Below are positions 17,142-29,677 of a DNA stretch of 64,000 nucleotides, one piece after another. Source of the DNA: Ruminococcus sp. (GTDB lineage Bacteria > Bacillota > Clostridia > Oscillospirales > Ruminococcaceae); the NCBI GenBank assembly GCA_022768805.1, contig JALELB010000055.1, forward strand, positions 37,218 to 101,217, given 5' to 3'. The notes under the pieces are model-generated. The model did not search any database. It was not told the origin of the DNA and was given only the letters and a program-made list of their open reading frames with translations. Positions within the stretch are counted from its first letter, which is position 1. Each line of letters opens with the position of its first letter. Both the position numbers and the translations under genes were made by a program.

Positions 17142-18947
17142 ATGTTGCAGGCTCTTGCATATCCATTTGACAGCCCGGAGCTGCTGCGGCACCGGAAGCA
17201 ATACCGGCGTCAGCTGCTGGAGGACGGCAGTCAGCGTATCACCAAGCGGATTGCGGTGCTGGGCGGGTCCACCACCTCGGACATCGTGTCCATGCTGGAG
17301 CTGTTTTTGCTGAACGAGGGCATTGCCCCGGAGTTTTATGAGTCGGAGTATGCCCAGTACTGGCAGGACGCTATGTTCCCCAACGAAAGACTGGCGGAAT
17401 TTGCGCCGGATCTGATTCTCATTCACACAACCTGCCGCAATATTACGGAATTTCAGCAGGATCTGACCCTCCCGGAGGAAGCCTGCCGGGAGGCAGTGCT
17501 GCGGCAGTATCAGAAGCTGGAGGTCATGTGGGACAAGCTGACAGAAACCTATCACTGCCCCATCATTCAGAATAACTTCGAGTTTCCTGGCTACCGGCTG
17601 CTGGGCAGTGCGGACGCTTCGGATCCTCACGGGCTTACCAATTTCGTCACAGAGCTGAACCGGATGATCTATGCCTATGCCCGGAGCCATGCGCAATTCT
17701 ATGTTCATGACCTGATGAGCCTGGCTGCATCCTACGGGCTGGATCGCTGGGCGGACCCCAGCTACTGGTATCTGTACAAGTACCCCATGTCCCTGCAAGC
17801 CATCCCGGAGTATGCTTATAGCCTGACCCGGGTGATTCGTTCCATTTACGGCAAGAACAAAAAAGCCCTGGTGCTGGATCTGGATAATACCCTCTGGGGC
17901 GGCGTCATCGGGGACGACGGCCAGGCGGGAATCGAAATCGGCCAGGAAACTGCCCAGGCTCAGGGCTATGCCGAATTTCAGCAGTACCTGAAGGCGCACC
18001 AGCAGCTGGGTGTGCTGCTGAATATATGCTCCAAGAACGAGCCGGAGAATGCGGAGCTGGGCCTAAAGCATCCGGAAAGCGTGCTGCACCGGGAGGATTT
18101 CCTTGCGGTGGAGGCCAACTGGGAGCCGAAGGATCAGAATGTGCTGAAGATTGCCGACCAGCTGCAGCTTTTGCCGGACAGCTTTGTCTTTGTGGACGAT
18201 AACCCGGCGGAGCGTGCCATTGTCCGGGGACAGATTCCGGGCATTGCTGTGCCGGAGATCGGGGAAGTGACGGATTATATCCGGGTGCTGGATCATTGCG
18301 GCTATTTTGAACTGACCTCCTATTCTAAGGACGATGCAAAGCGCAACGAAATGTACCGGGATAATCTCAGACGCAGTCAGCTGCAAAAGCAGTTTGCCAG
18401 CTATACGGAGTATCTGGAAAGCCTGGAGATGCAGGCCCAGATCACGGATTTTTTACCGGTATATCTGCCCCGGATTACCCAGCTCACCAACAAGAGCAAC
18501 CAGTTCAATCTGACCACCCGCCGGTATACGGAAAGCGAAATGCAGGCAGTGGCGGATAGTCCGGATTATATTCGGCTGTGCGGACGGCTCCGGGACAAAT
18601 TCGGCGACAACGGTATTGTTTCTGTTGTGATCGGGGAAAAGCAGGGAACCCGGCTGGATATTGTGCTGTGGCTCATGAGCTGCCGGGTGCTGAAGCGGGA
18701 TATGGAGCTTGCCATGCTGGATACCCTGGTGGAGCAGTGCCAGACACAGGGAATCACCAGCCTGCACGGCGTCTATCTGCCTACGGCAAAGAATAAAATG
18801 GTGGCAGGGCTCTACGACAGCTTCGGCTTTACCAAGCAGTCCGAAACCCCGGAGGGCAGGACGGACTGGACGCTGGACATTTCAACTTATACAAAACGGA
18901 ATCATGTGATCCGGATCAATCAGGAAGGAGAAACAGAGCATGGATGA
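17142..18947 (+). CDS. FkbH-like HAD-IIIC family protein
   Basis: 601-aa cytoplasmic protein. An N-terminal SGNH-like region (about 35-230) precedes the HAD-IIIC domain with catalytic motif ALVLDLDNTLWGGVIGDDG (about 246-264), then ICSKNEPENA and FVDDNPAERAIV. A C-terminal GNAT-like region (about 430-590) contains TNKSNQFNLTTRRYTE. FkbH proteins take 1,3-bisphosphoglycerate, dephosphorylate it and load the glyceryl unit onto an ACP. The adjacent ACP gene overlaps its end by eight bases, strongly suggesting this pairing here. Substrate specificity is inferred from the family. Confidence 0.87.
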   Translation: MLQALAYPFDSPELLRHRKQYRRQLLEDGSQRITKRIAVLGGSTTSDIVSMLELFLLNEGIAPEFYESEYAQYWQDAMFPNERLAEFAPDLILIHTTCRNITEFQQDLTLPEEACREAVLRQYQKLEVMWDKLTETYHCPIIQNNFEFPGYRLLGSADASDPHGLTNFVTELNRMIYAYARSHAQFYVHDLMSLAASYGLDRWADPSYWYLYKYPMSLQAIPEYAYSLTRVIRSIYGKNKKALVLDLDNTLWGGVIGDDGQAGIEIGQETAQAQGYAEFQQYLKAHQQLGVLLNICSKNEPENAELGLKHPESVLHREDFLAVEANWEPKDQNVLKIADQLQLLPDSFVFVDDNPAERAIVRGQIPGIAVPEIGEVTDYIRVLDHCGYFELTSYSKDDAKRNEMYRDNLRRSQLQKQFASYTEYLESLEMQAQITDFLPVYLPRITQLTNKSNQFNLTTRRYTESEMQAVADSPDYIRLCGRLRDKFGDNGIVSVVIGEKQGTRLDIVLWLMSCRVLKRDMELAMLDTLVEQCQTQGITSLHGVYLPTAKNKMVAGLYDSFGFTKQSETPEGRTDWTLDISTYTKRNHVIRINQEGETEHG

Positions 18948-19173
18948 GATTTACAAAAAGCTGACCAAGGTGTTCCGGGAGGTTTTTGACGATGACAGCA
19001 TTGTGCTGACCCCGGAAACCACTGCCGATGACATTGAGGACTGGGACAGCATTGAGCACATCAATCTGATCGCCGCAGTGGAGGACGCATTCGGTATGCG
19101 CTTCCAGATGCGGGAGGTTTCCGGCATGAAAAACGTCGGGGAAATGGTGCAGATCATCAAAAGCAGAATCTGA
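18940..19173 (+). CDS. Acyl carrier protein (operon-dedicated)
   Basis: 77-aa ACP with the phosphopantetheine Ser37 in DWDSIEHINLI, four-helix layout and acidic surface. It is too divergent to be the housekeeping fatty-acid ACP and is the last gene of the MBOAT operon, so it probably carries the group loaded by the FkbH-like protein. GGAAGGAG precedes the ATG. A terminator follows immediately. Confidence 0.9.
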   Translation: MDEIYKKLTKVFREVFDDDSIVLTPETTADDIEDWDSIEHINLIAAVEDAFGMRFQMREVSGMKNVGEMVQIIKSRI

Positions 19174-19178
19174 TTCAT

Positions 19179-19205
19179 GAGCAGTGCAGCCACACTGCTC
19201 TTTTT
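19179..19205 (+). terminator. Intrinsic terminator of the MBOAT operon
   Basis: GAGCAGTG / CACTGCTC stem (loop of six) with five T, five bases after the ACP stop. Confidence 0.85.
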
Positions 19206-19278
19206 GTATATTCATTGCCTCTTTGCAGATACTATCCCCATCAGGCGGTGTATGCCGCAAGAAAAAGGAGGCAAAAGG

Positions 19279-21149
<1,871 letters not shown>

Positions 21150-21190
21150 AGGGCACGCTGCACATGCTTTTGCGGGGTAATGCCGAAAGA

Positions 21191-21225
21191 AAAAGCCGCA
21201 TCACAACGTTTGTGATGCGGCTTTT
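21191..21225. terminator. Bidirectional terminator between eno and the acetyltransferase gene
   Basis: A 15-bp perfect stem, AAAAGCCGCATCACA with TGTGATGCGGCTTTT, loop of five. The A and T flanks make it usable from both strands and it sits between two convergent genes. Confidence 0.9.
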
Positions 21226-21239
21226 GGTTTGTTTTCTGT

Positions 21240-21851
21240 TCAGAAGAGATCAGCCCGATGCTCCAGTGCATCCGCTTTGGTGATTTCACGAATGACCCGG
21301 CAGGGGACGCCTGCTGCAAGGGAGTGGGGCGGAATGTCCCGGGTGACGACGCTTCCGGCGCCGATCACGCTGCCCTCACCGATGGTAACGCCACCGCATA
21401 CGGTTACGTTTCCGGCAAGCCAGCAGTTGCTGCCAATGGTGATGGGTTTGGCGTATTCCCGGTCTGTTGCGGTTCCGTCCGGCTTTGTGTACATGTTTCT
21501 CTCTTGCCAGCGCAGGGGGTGCATGGGGGTCAGCAGGGAAACATTCGGCCCGAAGAACACATCGTCCCCGATGGTCACGGGACAGCAGTCCAGACAGGTG
21601 AAATTGAAGTTTGCATAGAAACGGGCGCCGATGCTGGTAAAGCAGCCGTAATCAAACTGAATCGGTCCCTGCAAATACAGATCTGTTCCGGCGATTCCCA
21701 GTTCCTTTATGATCTCAATCCGTTTTTCATCTGTTTCCGGCAAGTGGTTGTAGGCCTGGCAAAGCTCATGCGCCTTTGCCCGCAGTGCAGCCAGTACCTT
21801 GTCCGAAGGGTCATAGAGCTTTCCGGCCAGCATTTTTTCTTGTTCGGTCAT
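21240..21851 (-). CDS. Sugar O-acetyltransferase (Maa/LacA type)
   Basis: 203-aa left-handed beta-helix acetyltransferase using acetyl-CoA. The N-terminal helical Mac domain (MTEQEKMLAGKLYDPSD) is followed by hexapeptide repeats such as VTIGDDVFFGPNVSL and GNVTVCGGVTIGEGSVIGAGSVVTRDI. The catalytic His is in LTPMHPL. Maltose, galactoside or other sugars are possible acceptors; sequence alone does not decide. A weak minus-strand promoter, CTGCAT-17-TACAAT, lies at 21875-21903. Confidence 0.9.
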   Translation of the reverse strand: MTEQEKMLAGKLYDPSDKVLAALRAKAHELCQAYNHLPETDEKRIEIIKELGIAGTDLYLQGPIQFDYGCFTSIGARFYANFNFTCLDCCPVTIGDDVFFGPNVSLLTPMHPLRWQERNMYTKPDGTATDREYAKPITIGSNCWLAGNVTVCGGVTIGEGSVIGAGSVVTRDIPPHSLAAGVPCRVIREITKADALEHRADLF

Positions 21852-21965
21852 GATCTTCTTCCTTTTCTATGTCTATTGTAGCATATCTTCAGGGAGAATG
21901 CAGCGTCCTGTACAGAAGTTCCTTCCCGGCACATCCGGAGCGGGTTCTTCGGCTGTGCAGGGGAA

Positions 21966-24116
21966 TTACTTGCCCAGCATGATGCGCTTGAGCGCTACCA
22001 GGTCATAGGCATTCAGCACCCCGTCCTGGTTCAGATCTGCACGGTTTGCCTGGTCGGCGCTCAGCTTTCCGCTTTTGATGAGGTATTTCTGAAGCAGCAC
22101 CGCATCGCTGACACTGACCTGGCCGTCCAGATTGATGTCGCCCGTAAGCACGTCATCTCCCACATAGCTTACCAGCAGGTAGTCGAAATAAGTCCAGCCC
22201 TCGCCGCTTTCTATCTTGATGGTGTTCTCGCCTTCCTGCAGCTCCACCACAATGGCGTCGCTTTCGCCGAATACAATGGCGTAGGGGAAGAACGCCTCCC
22301 CTGCGGCAGTATCGTTTACATAGAGGTTCTGGGTCTTGCCGTTTTGCTCAAAATGCTGCTGATAGCCGTAGCGAATGGCATAGGTTCCGGCCTTGTCCAC
22401 GGTCACAGTCTGTTCGATATAGTCGCCCTCGCCCTGGAGGTATACATACTTGCCGCCGGAGCAGTAGCTGTATGCCACGGTCTTGGTGCCCTGATTGGTG
22501 CAGATGCTGCCGTCCTCGCACTCATATGCACCGTCCACATCCCACTTGCCGCCATTGCCCCGGGGATAGCCGTACAGATCGTTGGGAACCTCGTCCAGGG
22601 TAACGACATAATCGCTGTTGTAGATCTTGGTGAGCATTTCCTTGGTATTGGTGGTGCCGTTGGTGATAAAATCCCCGTACCAGGGGCAGAAATAGGACCA
22701 CCATGCGCCTTCGTTGACCATATTGGTGATGTCCGGAATGACGTCATTTTCCGCCATCGCAACCATCTTGGTGTCGTTGGTGTCTCCCACCAGGGTTAAG
22801 AATACAGAGGTAGCAGCAGAGGTTTTCCATGTATAGGGAGAACCCTCGTATTTATCATACGCAACCATATCCACATATTCGTCGCCCGGGTACCACTTTG
22901 CAGAATTGGCGTAGTCATAGAGGTTCACTTCCCAGATACAGTTGTGGATGCCGTATTCCTCAGTCAGCGTGGTATACAGCAGCTTCCACAGCTCTCTGTA
23001 AACATCTGCGCCGGCGGATCCCCACCAGAACCAGGCGCCGGAGCCGTCCGTATTGTTGTTGCCCTCAGCCTCGTGGAAGGGACGGAGAATGATCGGCACA
23101 TTGGCATCCTGGAGAATCAGCAGCTGCTCTGCCAGATCCTCAATGGCCATCATCAGATATTTGTATTCCTTGGTTTCAGGATCCAGACAGTTTGCCGTGT
23201 TGAAGGATGCAGTCGGCTTGTAGGTACAGCTTGTCCAGTCCAGCGTGTCTCCCAGGGTGTAGGAATCGAAATCCTGGGGCACGTTGATGTGCCAGCTTGC
23301 TGTTGCAATACCGCCGCATTTTGTAACCCAGTTGATTACCCGGCCGGTGGTGCCGTCCTCCCAGCCGTACAGCGGGTTGTAGTTCATGAAGTCAAAGCCC
23401 CGGATTACCGGGTATTTCCCGGTGGTTTCATAGAGATACCGGAATTCCAGCTCGGTGTCCCCGTCGTGGCCGCCGCCGTAGATTTCCTGCTGGCCGGAGA
23501 TAATGTGGTTGCCGTACTGGCTGGTCATGTATTCCATCAGCGCCTTGGTTTCCGGAGTAGCGTTCTTGTCGCAGGGATCCGGCGTAATGTTCAGTTCCGG
23601 CATGTCAGCAAAGTCAAACGTGACGGTGTCGTAGAGGATGAAGCCCCAGCTGCCGGAAGCGCCGATGTCAATGGTGTGCTTGCCCTTTTCCAGGTAGAAG
23701 AAGCCGAAGCTGGAATTGTCCCAGCCTTCATTGTTGGGAATGTAAATGGAGCTTTTGACTTCTCCGTCAATGGCCATGGTCTGGAGTCTGGTTTCTCCCG
23801 GCTCGCCCAGGTACATCCAGCAGCGGGTTGTCAGCTCGTACATGGCGTTTTCCGGAACGTCCACCTCAAAGGTCACGCCGCCGGAATTACTTGCCCAGAC
23901 AAAGCCCTCTCCGCTGTAGCCGGGATACTCTTTTTCATATACTTTGGTGGTAACGCTTGCGCCGGACAGCAGTGTGCATTCCTCTGCTTCGGCAGTGAAC
24001 AGCGGGGGTGCATCCGTTTTTGTGTCAGCTGCCTGAACCGGAACGATGACGCCCGCTGTCAGAATCATGGCGCTGGCAGTAAGGGTGCTTGCCAGCCGCT
24101 TTACGAATGGATTCAT
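21966..24116 (-). CDS. GH26 beta-mannanase with two CBM35-like modules and a dockerin
   Basis: 716-aa secreted cellulosomal enzyme. Signal peptide at about 1-30 (cleavage near VQAAD); CBM35-like beta-sandwich at about 38-170; GH26 catalytic domain at about 185-505, with acid/base Glu349 in LRPFHEAEG and nucleophile Glu456 in MVAMAEND; second CBM35-like module at about 525-652; type I dockerin at about 657-716 with two calcium loops (GDINLDGQVSVSDAVLLQKY and ADLNQDGVLNAYDLVALKR). GH26 enzymes mostly hydrolyse beta-1,4-mannan. Transcribed from a promoter at 24150-24178 with AAAGGAGG before the ATG. Its neighbour across the sirtuin gene is another dockerin enzyme (GH5). Confidence 0.93.
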   Translation of the reverse strand: MNPFVKRLASTLTASAMILTAGVIVPVQAADTKTDAPPLFTAEAEECTLLSGASVTTKVYEKEYPGYSGEGFVWASNSGGVTFEVDVPENAMYELTTRCWMYLGEPGETRLQTMAIDGEVKSSIYIPNNEGWDNSSFGFFYLEKGKHTIDIGASGSWGFILYDTVTFDFADMPELNITPDPCDKNATPETKALMEYMTSQYGNHIISGQQEIYGGGHDGDTELEFRYLYETTGKYPVIRGFDFMNYNPLYGWEDGTTGRVINWVTKCGGIATASWHINVPQDFDSYTLGDTLDWTSCTYKPTASFNTANCLDPETKEYKYLMMAIEDLAEQLLILQDANVPIILRPFHEAEGNNNTDGSGAWFWWGSAGADVYRELWKLLYTTLTEEYGIHNCIWEVNLYDYANSAKWYPGDEYVDMVAYDKYEGSPYTWKTSAATSVFLTLVGDTNDTKMVAMAENDVIPDITNMVNEGAWWSYFCPWYGDFITNGTTNTKEMLTKIYNSDYVVTLDEVPNDLYGYPRGNGGKWDVDGAYECEDGSICTNQGTKTVAYSYCSGGKYVYLQGEGDYIEQTVTVDKAGTYAIRYGYQQHFEQNGKTQNLYVNDTAAGEAFFPYAIVFGESDAIVVELQEGENTIKIESGEGWTYFDYLLVSYVGDDVLTGDINLDGQVSVSDAVLLQKYLIKSGKLSADQANRADLNQDGVLNAYDLVALKRIMLGK

Positions 24117-24149
24117 AAAAAAACCTCCTTTGTATGATTATGTGTTAAT

Positions 24150-24178
24150 ATTATGCCACATTTGTTTGAAAACTTCAA
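24150..24178 (-). promoter_or_regulatory. Promoter of the GH26 gene
   Basis: On the minus strand TTGAAG (24173-24178), 17-base spacer, CATAAT (24150-24155), giving a leader of about 30 bases. Confidence 0.55.
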
Positions 24179-24276
24179 GCCTTTTTCAGAAAAAACCCGA
24201 AAAAATGTGCAAATTAAATAAAGGTCCAGTTAAGTTATGAAGCCGTGAATTCGGTAAATCGGTTGCTTAAATCATT

Positions 24277-25008
24277 TCAGCATTTAATTTGATGAAGTAC
24301 AGCGCCGATCTTGTCCCGAATCAGCAGGTCAACCCGGTTGTCCATCTGGGTTGCCCCGCAGTTGATGAGTACAGAGGCATTGCCCCGGAAATAGCCCAGG
24401 AACCCTGCGGCGGGATAGACATTCAGAGATGTGCCGCCGATAATCAGCAGATCCGCCTGCTGCAGGGCCGAGATGCTTTGCTCGATGATCCGGCTGTCCA
24501 GGGATTCTTCATATAACACCACGTCCGGCTTGATGATGCCGCCGCAGCTGCAGCGAGGGATGTCGGTGCTGCTGCGGATGAAATCAGCTGTATAAGCCTT
24601 GCCGCACTGCATGCAGTAGTTCCGCTCTACAGAGCCGTGCAGCTCCAGCACATGTCTGCTGCCTGCCTGCTGGTGCAGTCCGTCAATGTTCTGGGTAATG
24701 ACCGCCCGGAGCTTTCCGGCTTGTTCCAGCGCTGCCAGCTTATTGTGGGCAGCATTTGGCCGGGGCGTAAAGGGATGCTCACACAGCAGGATCTTTTTCC
24801 GGTAGAAGGTATAGAATTCTGCTGTATGCTGCAGGAAAAACCGGTGGCTCAGGATCTCCTCCGGGGGATAGTCATATTGCTGGTTGTAGAGCCCGTCCAC
24901 GCTGCGGAAATCAGGAATGCCACTTTCTGTGGAGACTCCGGCACCTCCGAAAAATACTATACGGTTGCTGTTGTCAATCATGGTCTGCAGCTGCTGAATC
25001 TGATTCAT
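24277..25008 (-). CDS. cobB: Sir2 family NAD-dependent protein deacylase
   Basis: 243-aa sirtuin that removes acyl groups from lysine using NAD. Motifs: [18 protein letters not shown] (NAD binding), [13 protein letters not shown], catalytic His in [10 protein letters not shown], zinc ligands CMQCGKAY and CSCGG, and [14 protein letters not shown]. The start at 25008 has GGAGGG at the right distance; the longer reading from 25089 has no ribosome site. It stands between two cellulosomal genes, but has its own promoter and no obvious functional link. Confidence 0.93.
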   Translation of the reverse strand: MNQIQQLQTMIDNSNRIVFFGGAGVSTESGIPDFRSVDGLYNQQYDYPPEEILSHRFFLQHTAEFYTFYRKKILLCEHPFTPRPNAAHNKLAALEQAGKLRAVITQNIDGLHQQAGSRHVLELHGSVERNYCMQCGKAYTADFIRSSTDIPRCSCGGIIKPDVVLYEESLDSRIIEQSISALQQADLLIIGGTSLNVYPAAGFLGYFRGNASVLINCGATQMDNRVDLLIRDKIGAVLHQIKC

Positions 25009-25032
25009 AGGAATCCCTCCGTTTCTTTTTTC

Positions 25033-25061
25033 AGTATAGCACGGCGGAAGACAGAATGCAA
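25033..25061 (-). promoter_or_regulatory. Promoter of the sirtuin gene
   Basis: Minus strand TTGCAT (25056-25061), 17-base spacer, TATACT (25033-25038). It is back to back with the GH5 promoter at 25108-25136. Confidence 0.6.
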
Positions 25062-25107
25062 GAAGAACGGGATTCCCGCCGCAATGCACACTTTTTTCAG
25101 CGGCGGC

Positions 25108-25136
25108 TTGACATTTTTCATGAAGTCCTATAAAAT
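25108..25136 (+). promoter_or_regulatory. Promoter of the GH5 gene
   Basis: TTGACA (25108-25113), 17-base spacer, TAAAAT (25131-25136), 36 bases before the GH5 start. Confidence 0.75.
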
Positions 25137-25171
25137 AAAACTAGCCATATTTATATGAGAGGGGCGGAAAC

Positions 25172-26821
25172 ATGTTAATGAAACAGTGCAAGCGTATTGC
25201 AGCGTTTGGCATGACTCTGTGCATGATGGCGGCAAGCTGTTTTGCAGCAGGGCTTCCCACAGCATCTGCGGAAGGAACCACCCAGGATGACTGGCTGCAT
25301 GTGGAGGGAAACAAGATCTGTGACGCATCCGGCAATGAGGTCTGGCTCACCGGGTGCAACTGGTTCGGCTACAACGTAGGAAGTCAGGTGTTCGACGGGG
25401 TATGGTCCCAGAATATGCACAGTATGCTGCAGCAGATTGCGGACCACGGCTTCAATTTTCTGCGTGTACCCATGTCCACGGAGCTGCTTTTACAGTGGAA
25501 AAACGGGGATCCGGATCCGGCCCCGCCCAAGGTCAACGTCTATACGAATCCGGAGCTGACTGTGGAAGGGGTGAAGGGCGGTACAATTAAGTACAGCTTT
25601 GACATCTGGAACCAGGCAGTGCAGTGGTGCAAAGAGGCGGGCATCAAGATCATGATTGATATACACAGCGCAGAAACTGCCTCCGCCGGGCATCAGATCC
25701 ACCTTTGGTATACGGACAAGTTCAGCACGGAGGACTGGTGTACGGGACTGGAGTGGTTTGCAGACTATTATAAGAATGATGACACCATCCTTGCCATCGA
25801 CCTGAAGAATGAACCCCACGGCACGGCGGATGAACCGAATATCATGGCCAAGTGGGATGATACCACCGACCCGAACAACTGGAAGTATGCGGCGGAGACC
25901 TGTGCGAACCGTGTGCTGGATGTGAACCCGAATCTGCTGATTATGATTGAGGGCGTGGAGGTTTACCCCATGGAGGGCTATGACTGGACGGCGCCCCGGA
26001 TTGACTACACCACCATGACCGAGTTCTATCACCACACCTGGTGGGGGGCATGCTTCCGGGGGCAGCGGGATTACCCCATTACCCTGAAGAATGCCCAGTA
26101 CCAGAAGCAGGTGGTATTCTCTCCTCACGATTATGGGCCGTTGGTCTGGCCGCAGACCTGGTTTAAAAAGGAATTTACCCAGGAGAGTCTGATGGAGGAC
26201 TGCTGGTACGACAACTGGGCGTTTATCTATGAAGAAGGCATTGCGCCCTTGCTGATCGGCGAGTGGGGCGGCTTTATTGACGCAGAGCATGACGCAGACG
26301 GGAAGAATACCAAGTGGATGACCTATCTGCGGGATTACATGATCGAGAACCATATTCACCACACCTTCTGGTGCTTCAATGAAAATTCCGGTGACACCGG
26401 CGGACTGGTTTACGACGATTTCAAAGCCTGGGACGAGGAAAAGTATGCGCTGGTGGAGCAGGCGCTGTGGCAGACAGAGGATGGTGCCTTCATCGGCCTG
26501 GACCATGAGATTCCTCTGGGTGTCAATGGCGTTTCTCTGGGAGAATATGCAAGCGGCAAAACTACGCCCGGCACTACCGCAGTGACGGATGAGCAGGGGA
26601 ACCCGGTGACGGTGACCACAGCCAAGCCCATTCTCCAGGGGGATTTCAACAGCGACGGCCGGTTCAATGCCCTGGATGTGGTGATATTCAAGCGCTATGT
26701 GATCGGTCATACGGATCTGACCACACTGGATGCGGAAATTGCGGATTTCAACCGGGACGGTACAGTCAGCATGGCGGATCTGGTGGCTATGATCAAGTAT
26801 CTGATCCAGGAAAAAGCATGA
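25172..26821 (+). CDS. GH5 endoglucanase-like enzyme with dockerin
   Basis: 549-aa secreted enzyme. Signal peptide at about 1-33; GH5 catalytic barrel at about 38-435 beginning [20 protein letters not shown], with acid/base Glu214 in LKNEPHG and nucleophile Glu364 in LIGEWGGF; a Thr/Pro linker at about 460-485; and a type I dockerin at about 488-549 ([20 protein letters not shown] and [20 protein letters not shown]). The N-terminal sequence resembles GH5 cellulases of the CelC/GH5_1-like kind, so cellulose is the likely substrate; subfamily is not certain. Dockerin attachment to a scaffoldin cohesin is expected. Confidence 0.93.
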   Translation: MLMKQCKRIAAFGMTLCMMAASCFAAGLPTASAEGTTQDDWLHVEGNKICDASGNEVWLTGCNWFGYNVGSQVFDGVWSQNMHSMLQQIADHGFNFLRVPMSTELLLQWKNGDPDPAPPKVNVYTNPELTVEGVKGGTIKYSFDIWNQAVQWCKEAGIKIMIDIHSAETASAGHQIHLWYTDKFSTEDWCTGLEWFADYYKNDDTILAIDLKNEPHGTADEPNIMAKWDDTTDPNNWKYAAETCANRVLDVNPNLLIMIEGVEVYPMEGYDWTAPRIDYTTMTEFYHHTWWGACFRGQRDYPITLKNAQYQKQVVFSPHDYGPLVWPQTWFKKEFTQESLMEDCWYDNWAFIYEEGIAPLLIGEWGGFIDAEHDADGKNTKWMTYLRDYMIENHIHHTFWCFNENSGDTGGLVYDDFKAWDEEKYALVEQALWQTEDGAFIGLDHEIPLGVNGVSLGEYASGKTTPGTTAVTDEQGNPVTVTTAKPILQGDFNSDGRFNALDVVIFKRYVIGHTDLTTLDAEIADFNRDGTVSMADLVAMIKYLIQEKA

Positions 26822-26850
26822 ATTCGCTGTGAGAAATCCGAGAAAAACCC

Positions 26851-26879
26851 TTGACAGCAGTGTAAAATTGTGATAAAAT
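26851..26879 (+). promoter_or_regulatory. Promoter of rplU-prp-rpmA
   Basis: TTGACA (26851-26856), 17-base spacer, TAAAAT (26874-26879). Confidence 0.8.
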
Positions 26880-26884
26880 ATATA

Positions 26885-26966
26885 AGCCGCATGTGATGGG
26901 CAGGAAAAGTGATGTGTTATGCATCCGCCTCTCGCAGCGAGTTTTCAGAAAAAGGCAGGTGCCAGA
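26885..26966 (+). promoter_or_regulatory. Leader of rplU, possible L21 autoregulatory element
   Basis: An 80-base 5' UTR of the rplU operon with paired segments around GCCTCTCGCAGCGAG. Firmicute L21 leaders are a known RNA family bound by L21; position and length agree, but I cannot confirm the consensus by eye. Confidence 0.4.
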
Positions 26967-26969
26967 ATC

Positions 26970-27281
26970 ATGTACGCAGTAATTGAAACAGGCGGAAAGC
27001 AGTATCAGGTCAGCGAAGGCGATGAAATCTTCATCGAGAAGCTGCCGGTAGAGGCTGACGCAGCAGTAAGCTTTGACAAGGTAATCGCAATCGGCGCTGA
27101 AAGCGGTCTGACTGTGGGAACTCCTTACGTTGCAGGTGCAACCGTTGAAGCCAAGGTGCTCAAGAACGGCAAGGCAAAGAAGATCACAGTCTTTACCTAC
27201 AAGCCGAAGAAGGGCGAAAAGACCAAGATGGGTCACAGACAGCCCTATACCAAGGTGAAGATCGAAGCAATCAAGGCATAA
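26970..27281 (+). CDS. rplU: 50S ribosomal protein L21
   Basis: 103-aa ribosomal protein, start [19 protein letters not shown] and end [17 protein letters not shown], both hallmarks of L21. It overlaps the prp start by one base. ATG 26970 is chosen over an upstream ATG at 26919 because it begins exactly at the conserved N-terminus and follows GGCAGG. Confidence 0.97.
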   Translation: MYAVIETGGKQYQVSEGDEIFIEKLPVEADAAVSFDKVIAIGAESGLTVGTPYVAGATVEAKVLKNGKAKKITVFTYKPKKGEKTKMGHRQPYTKVKIEAIKA

Positions 27282-27604
27282 TGATTGCCGCAAATTTCCG
27301 AAGCTGCGGCGGTGTGCTGTGCGGACTTCAGATCAGCGGACATGCCGATTACGACCGCGCCGGATACGATATCGTATGTGCGGCAGTTTCCTCGGCGGTA
27401 CAGCTGACAGCCAACACGATTACAGAGATCTTCCGGATCCCTGCGAAGGTAGAGGCGGATAACAATGAAATCCGGATCAGTATCCGGCAGCAGGATGACA
27501 GCGCAGGAGCAGGCGGCAAGCTGCTTGCAGGGCTGCAATTGCAGTTGCAGTGTCTGTCAGAGGATTATCCCACCAGAATTCAGATGAAGCTTACGGAGGT
27601 GTAA
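27281..27604 (+). CDS. prp: Ribosomal-processing cysteine protease Prp
   Basis: 107-aa protease that removes the N-terminal extension of ribosomal protein L27 in Firmicutes. The catalytic dyad region [19 protein letters not shown] contains His and Cys. It lies between rplU and rpmA as in other Firmicutes, and the downstream L27 has a matching cleavable extension (MLRISMQFF before AHKKG). Confidence 0.95.
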   Translation: MIAANFRSCGGVLCGLQISGHADYDRAGYDIVCAAVSSAVQLTANTITEIFRIPAKVEADNNEIRISIRQQDDSAGAGGKLLAGLQLQLQCLSEDYPTRIQMKLTEV

Positions 27605-27607
27605 GAA

Positions 27608-27892
27608 ATGCTGAGAATTAGTATGCAGTTTTTTGCGCATAAGAAGGGAATGGGTTCCACCAAGAACGGCCGTGACTCTGAGTCCAAGCGCCTTGGTGTG
27701 AAGCGTGCTGACGGCCAGTTCGTGGTTGCAGGCAATATTCTCGTGCGCCAGAGAGGTACACATATTCATCCGGGCGAGGGCGTTGGCATCGGTTCCGATG
27801 ACACCCTGTTCGCAAAGATCGACGGTACTGTAAAGTTCGAGCGTGTAGGCCGGGACCGCAAGAAGGTTTCTGTTTACGCTGTTGAGCAGTAA
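27608..27892 (+). CDS. rpmA: 50S ribosomal protein L27
   Basis: 94-aa L27 with [22 protein letters not shown] and [10 protein letters not shown]. The N-terminus carries a nine-residue extension ending in QFF, the Prp cleavage signature, so mature L27 should begin AHKKG. AGGTGT/GGAGGTG provides the ribosome site. Ends the rplU operon; a strong terminator follows. Confidence 0.97.
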   Translation: MLRISMQFFAHKKGMGSTKNGRDSESKRLGVKRADGQFVVAGNILVRQRGTHIHPGEGVGIGSDDTLFAKIDGTVKFERVGRDRKKVSVYAVEQ

Positions 27893-27914
27893 GCCGGACG
27901 TTTGAAAAACAAAG

Positions 27915-29266
<1,352 letters not shown>

Positions 29267-29267
29267 T

Positions 29268-29672
29268 ATGCAGAGTCTGACGGAAAAGCAGTTGAATGCA
29301 TACAGCCCCCTGGCGCTGGCGTTCCTGGGGGACAGCGTGTACGAGTGCATGGTCCGCAGCCGGATTCTGGCCGGCGCCAACATGCCCAACGCAAAGCTGC
29401 ACAATTTAGCGGTACGGCGGGTGTGCGCGGAATACCAGTCCGCTGCGGTGGATGTGATCCTGCCCATGCTGACGGAACAGGAGCAAACCGTGCTGCGCCG
29501 GGGAAGAAATGCAACCGGAAATACCGTGCCCAAGCATGCGGATGTACAGACCTACCGGCGGGCTACCGCACTGGAGTGTCTGTTCGGCTATCTGTATCTG
29601 CTGGGGCGGCAGGACAGGCTGGAGGAGCTGTTTGCTCCCATCTGGAATATGGAATTACCAACGGAGGAGTGA
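29268..29672 (+). CDS. mrnC: Mini-ribonuclease III
   Basis: 134-aa RNase III-like nuclease without a dsRNA-binding domain, which matures 23S rRNA termini. The catalytic motif is LAFLGDSVYECMVRSRIL; the second acidic motif appears in ALECLFGYLYLLG. It begins one base after obg ends; the Mrp and YebC genes follow. Confidence 0.9.
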   Translation: MQSLTEKQLNAYSPLALAFLGDSVYECMVRSRILAGANMPNAKLHNLAVRRVCAEYQSAAVDVILPMLTEQEQTVLRRGRNATGNTVPKHADVQTYRRATALECLFGYLYLLGRQDRLEELFAPIWNMELPTEE

Positions 29673-29677
29673 TACGA

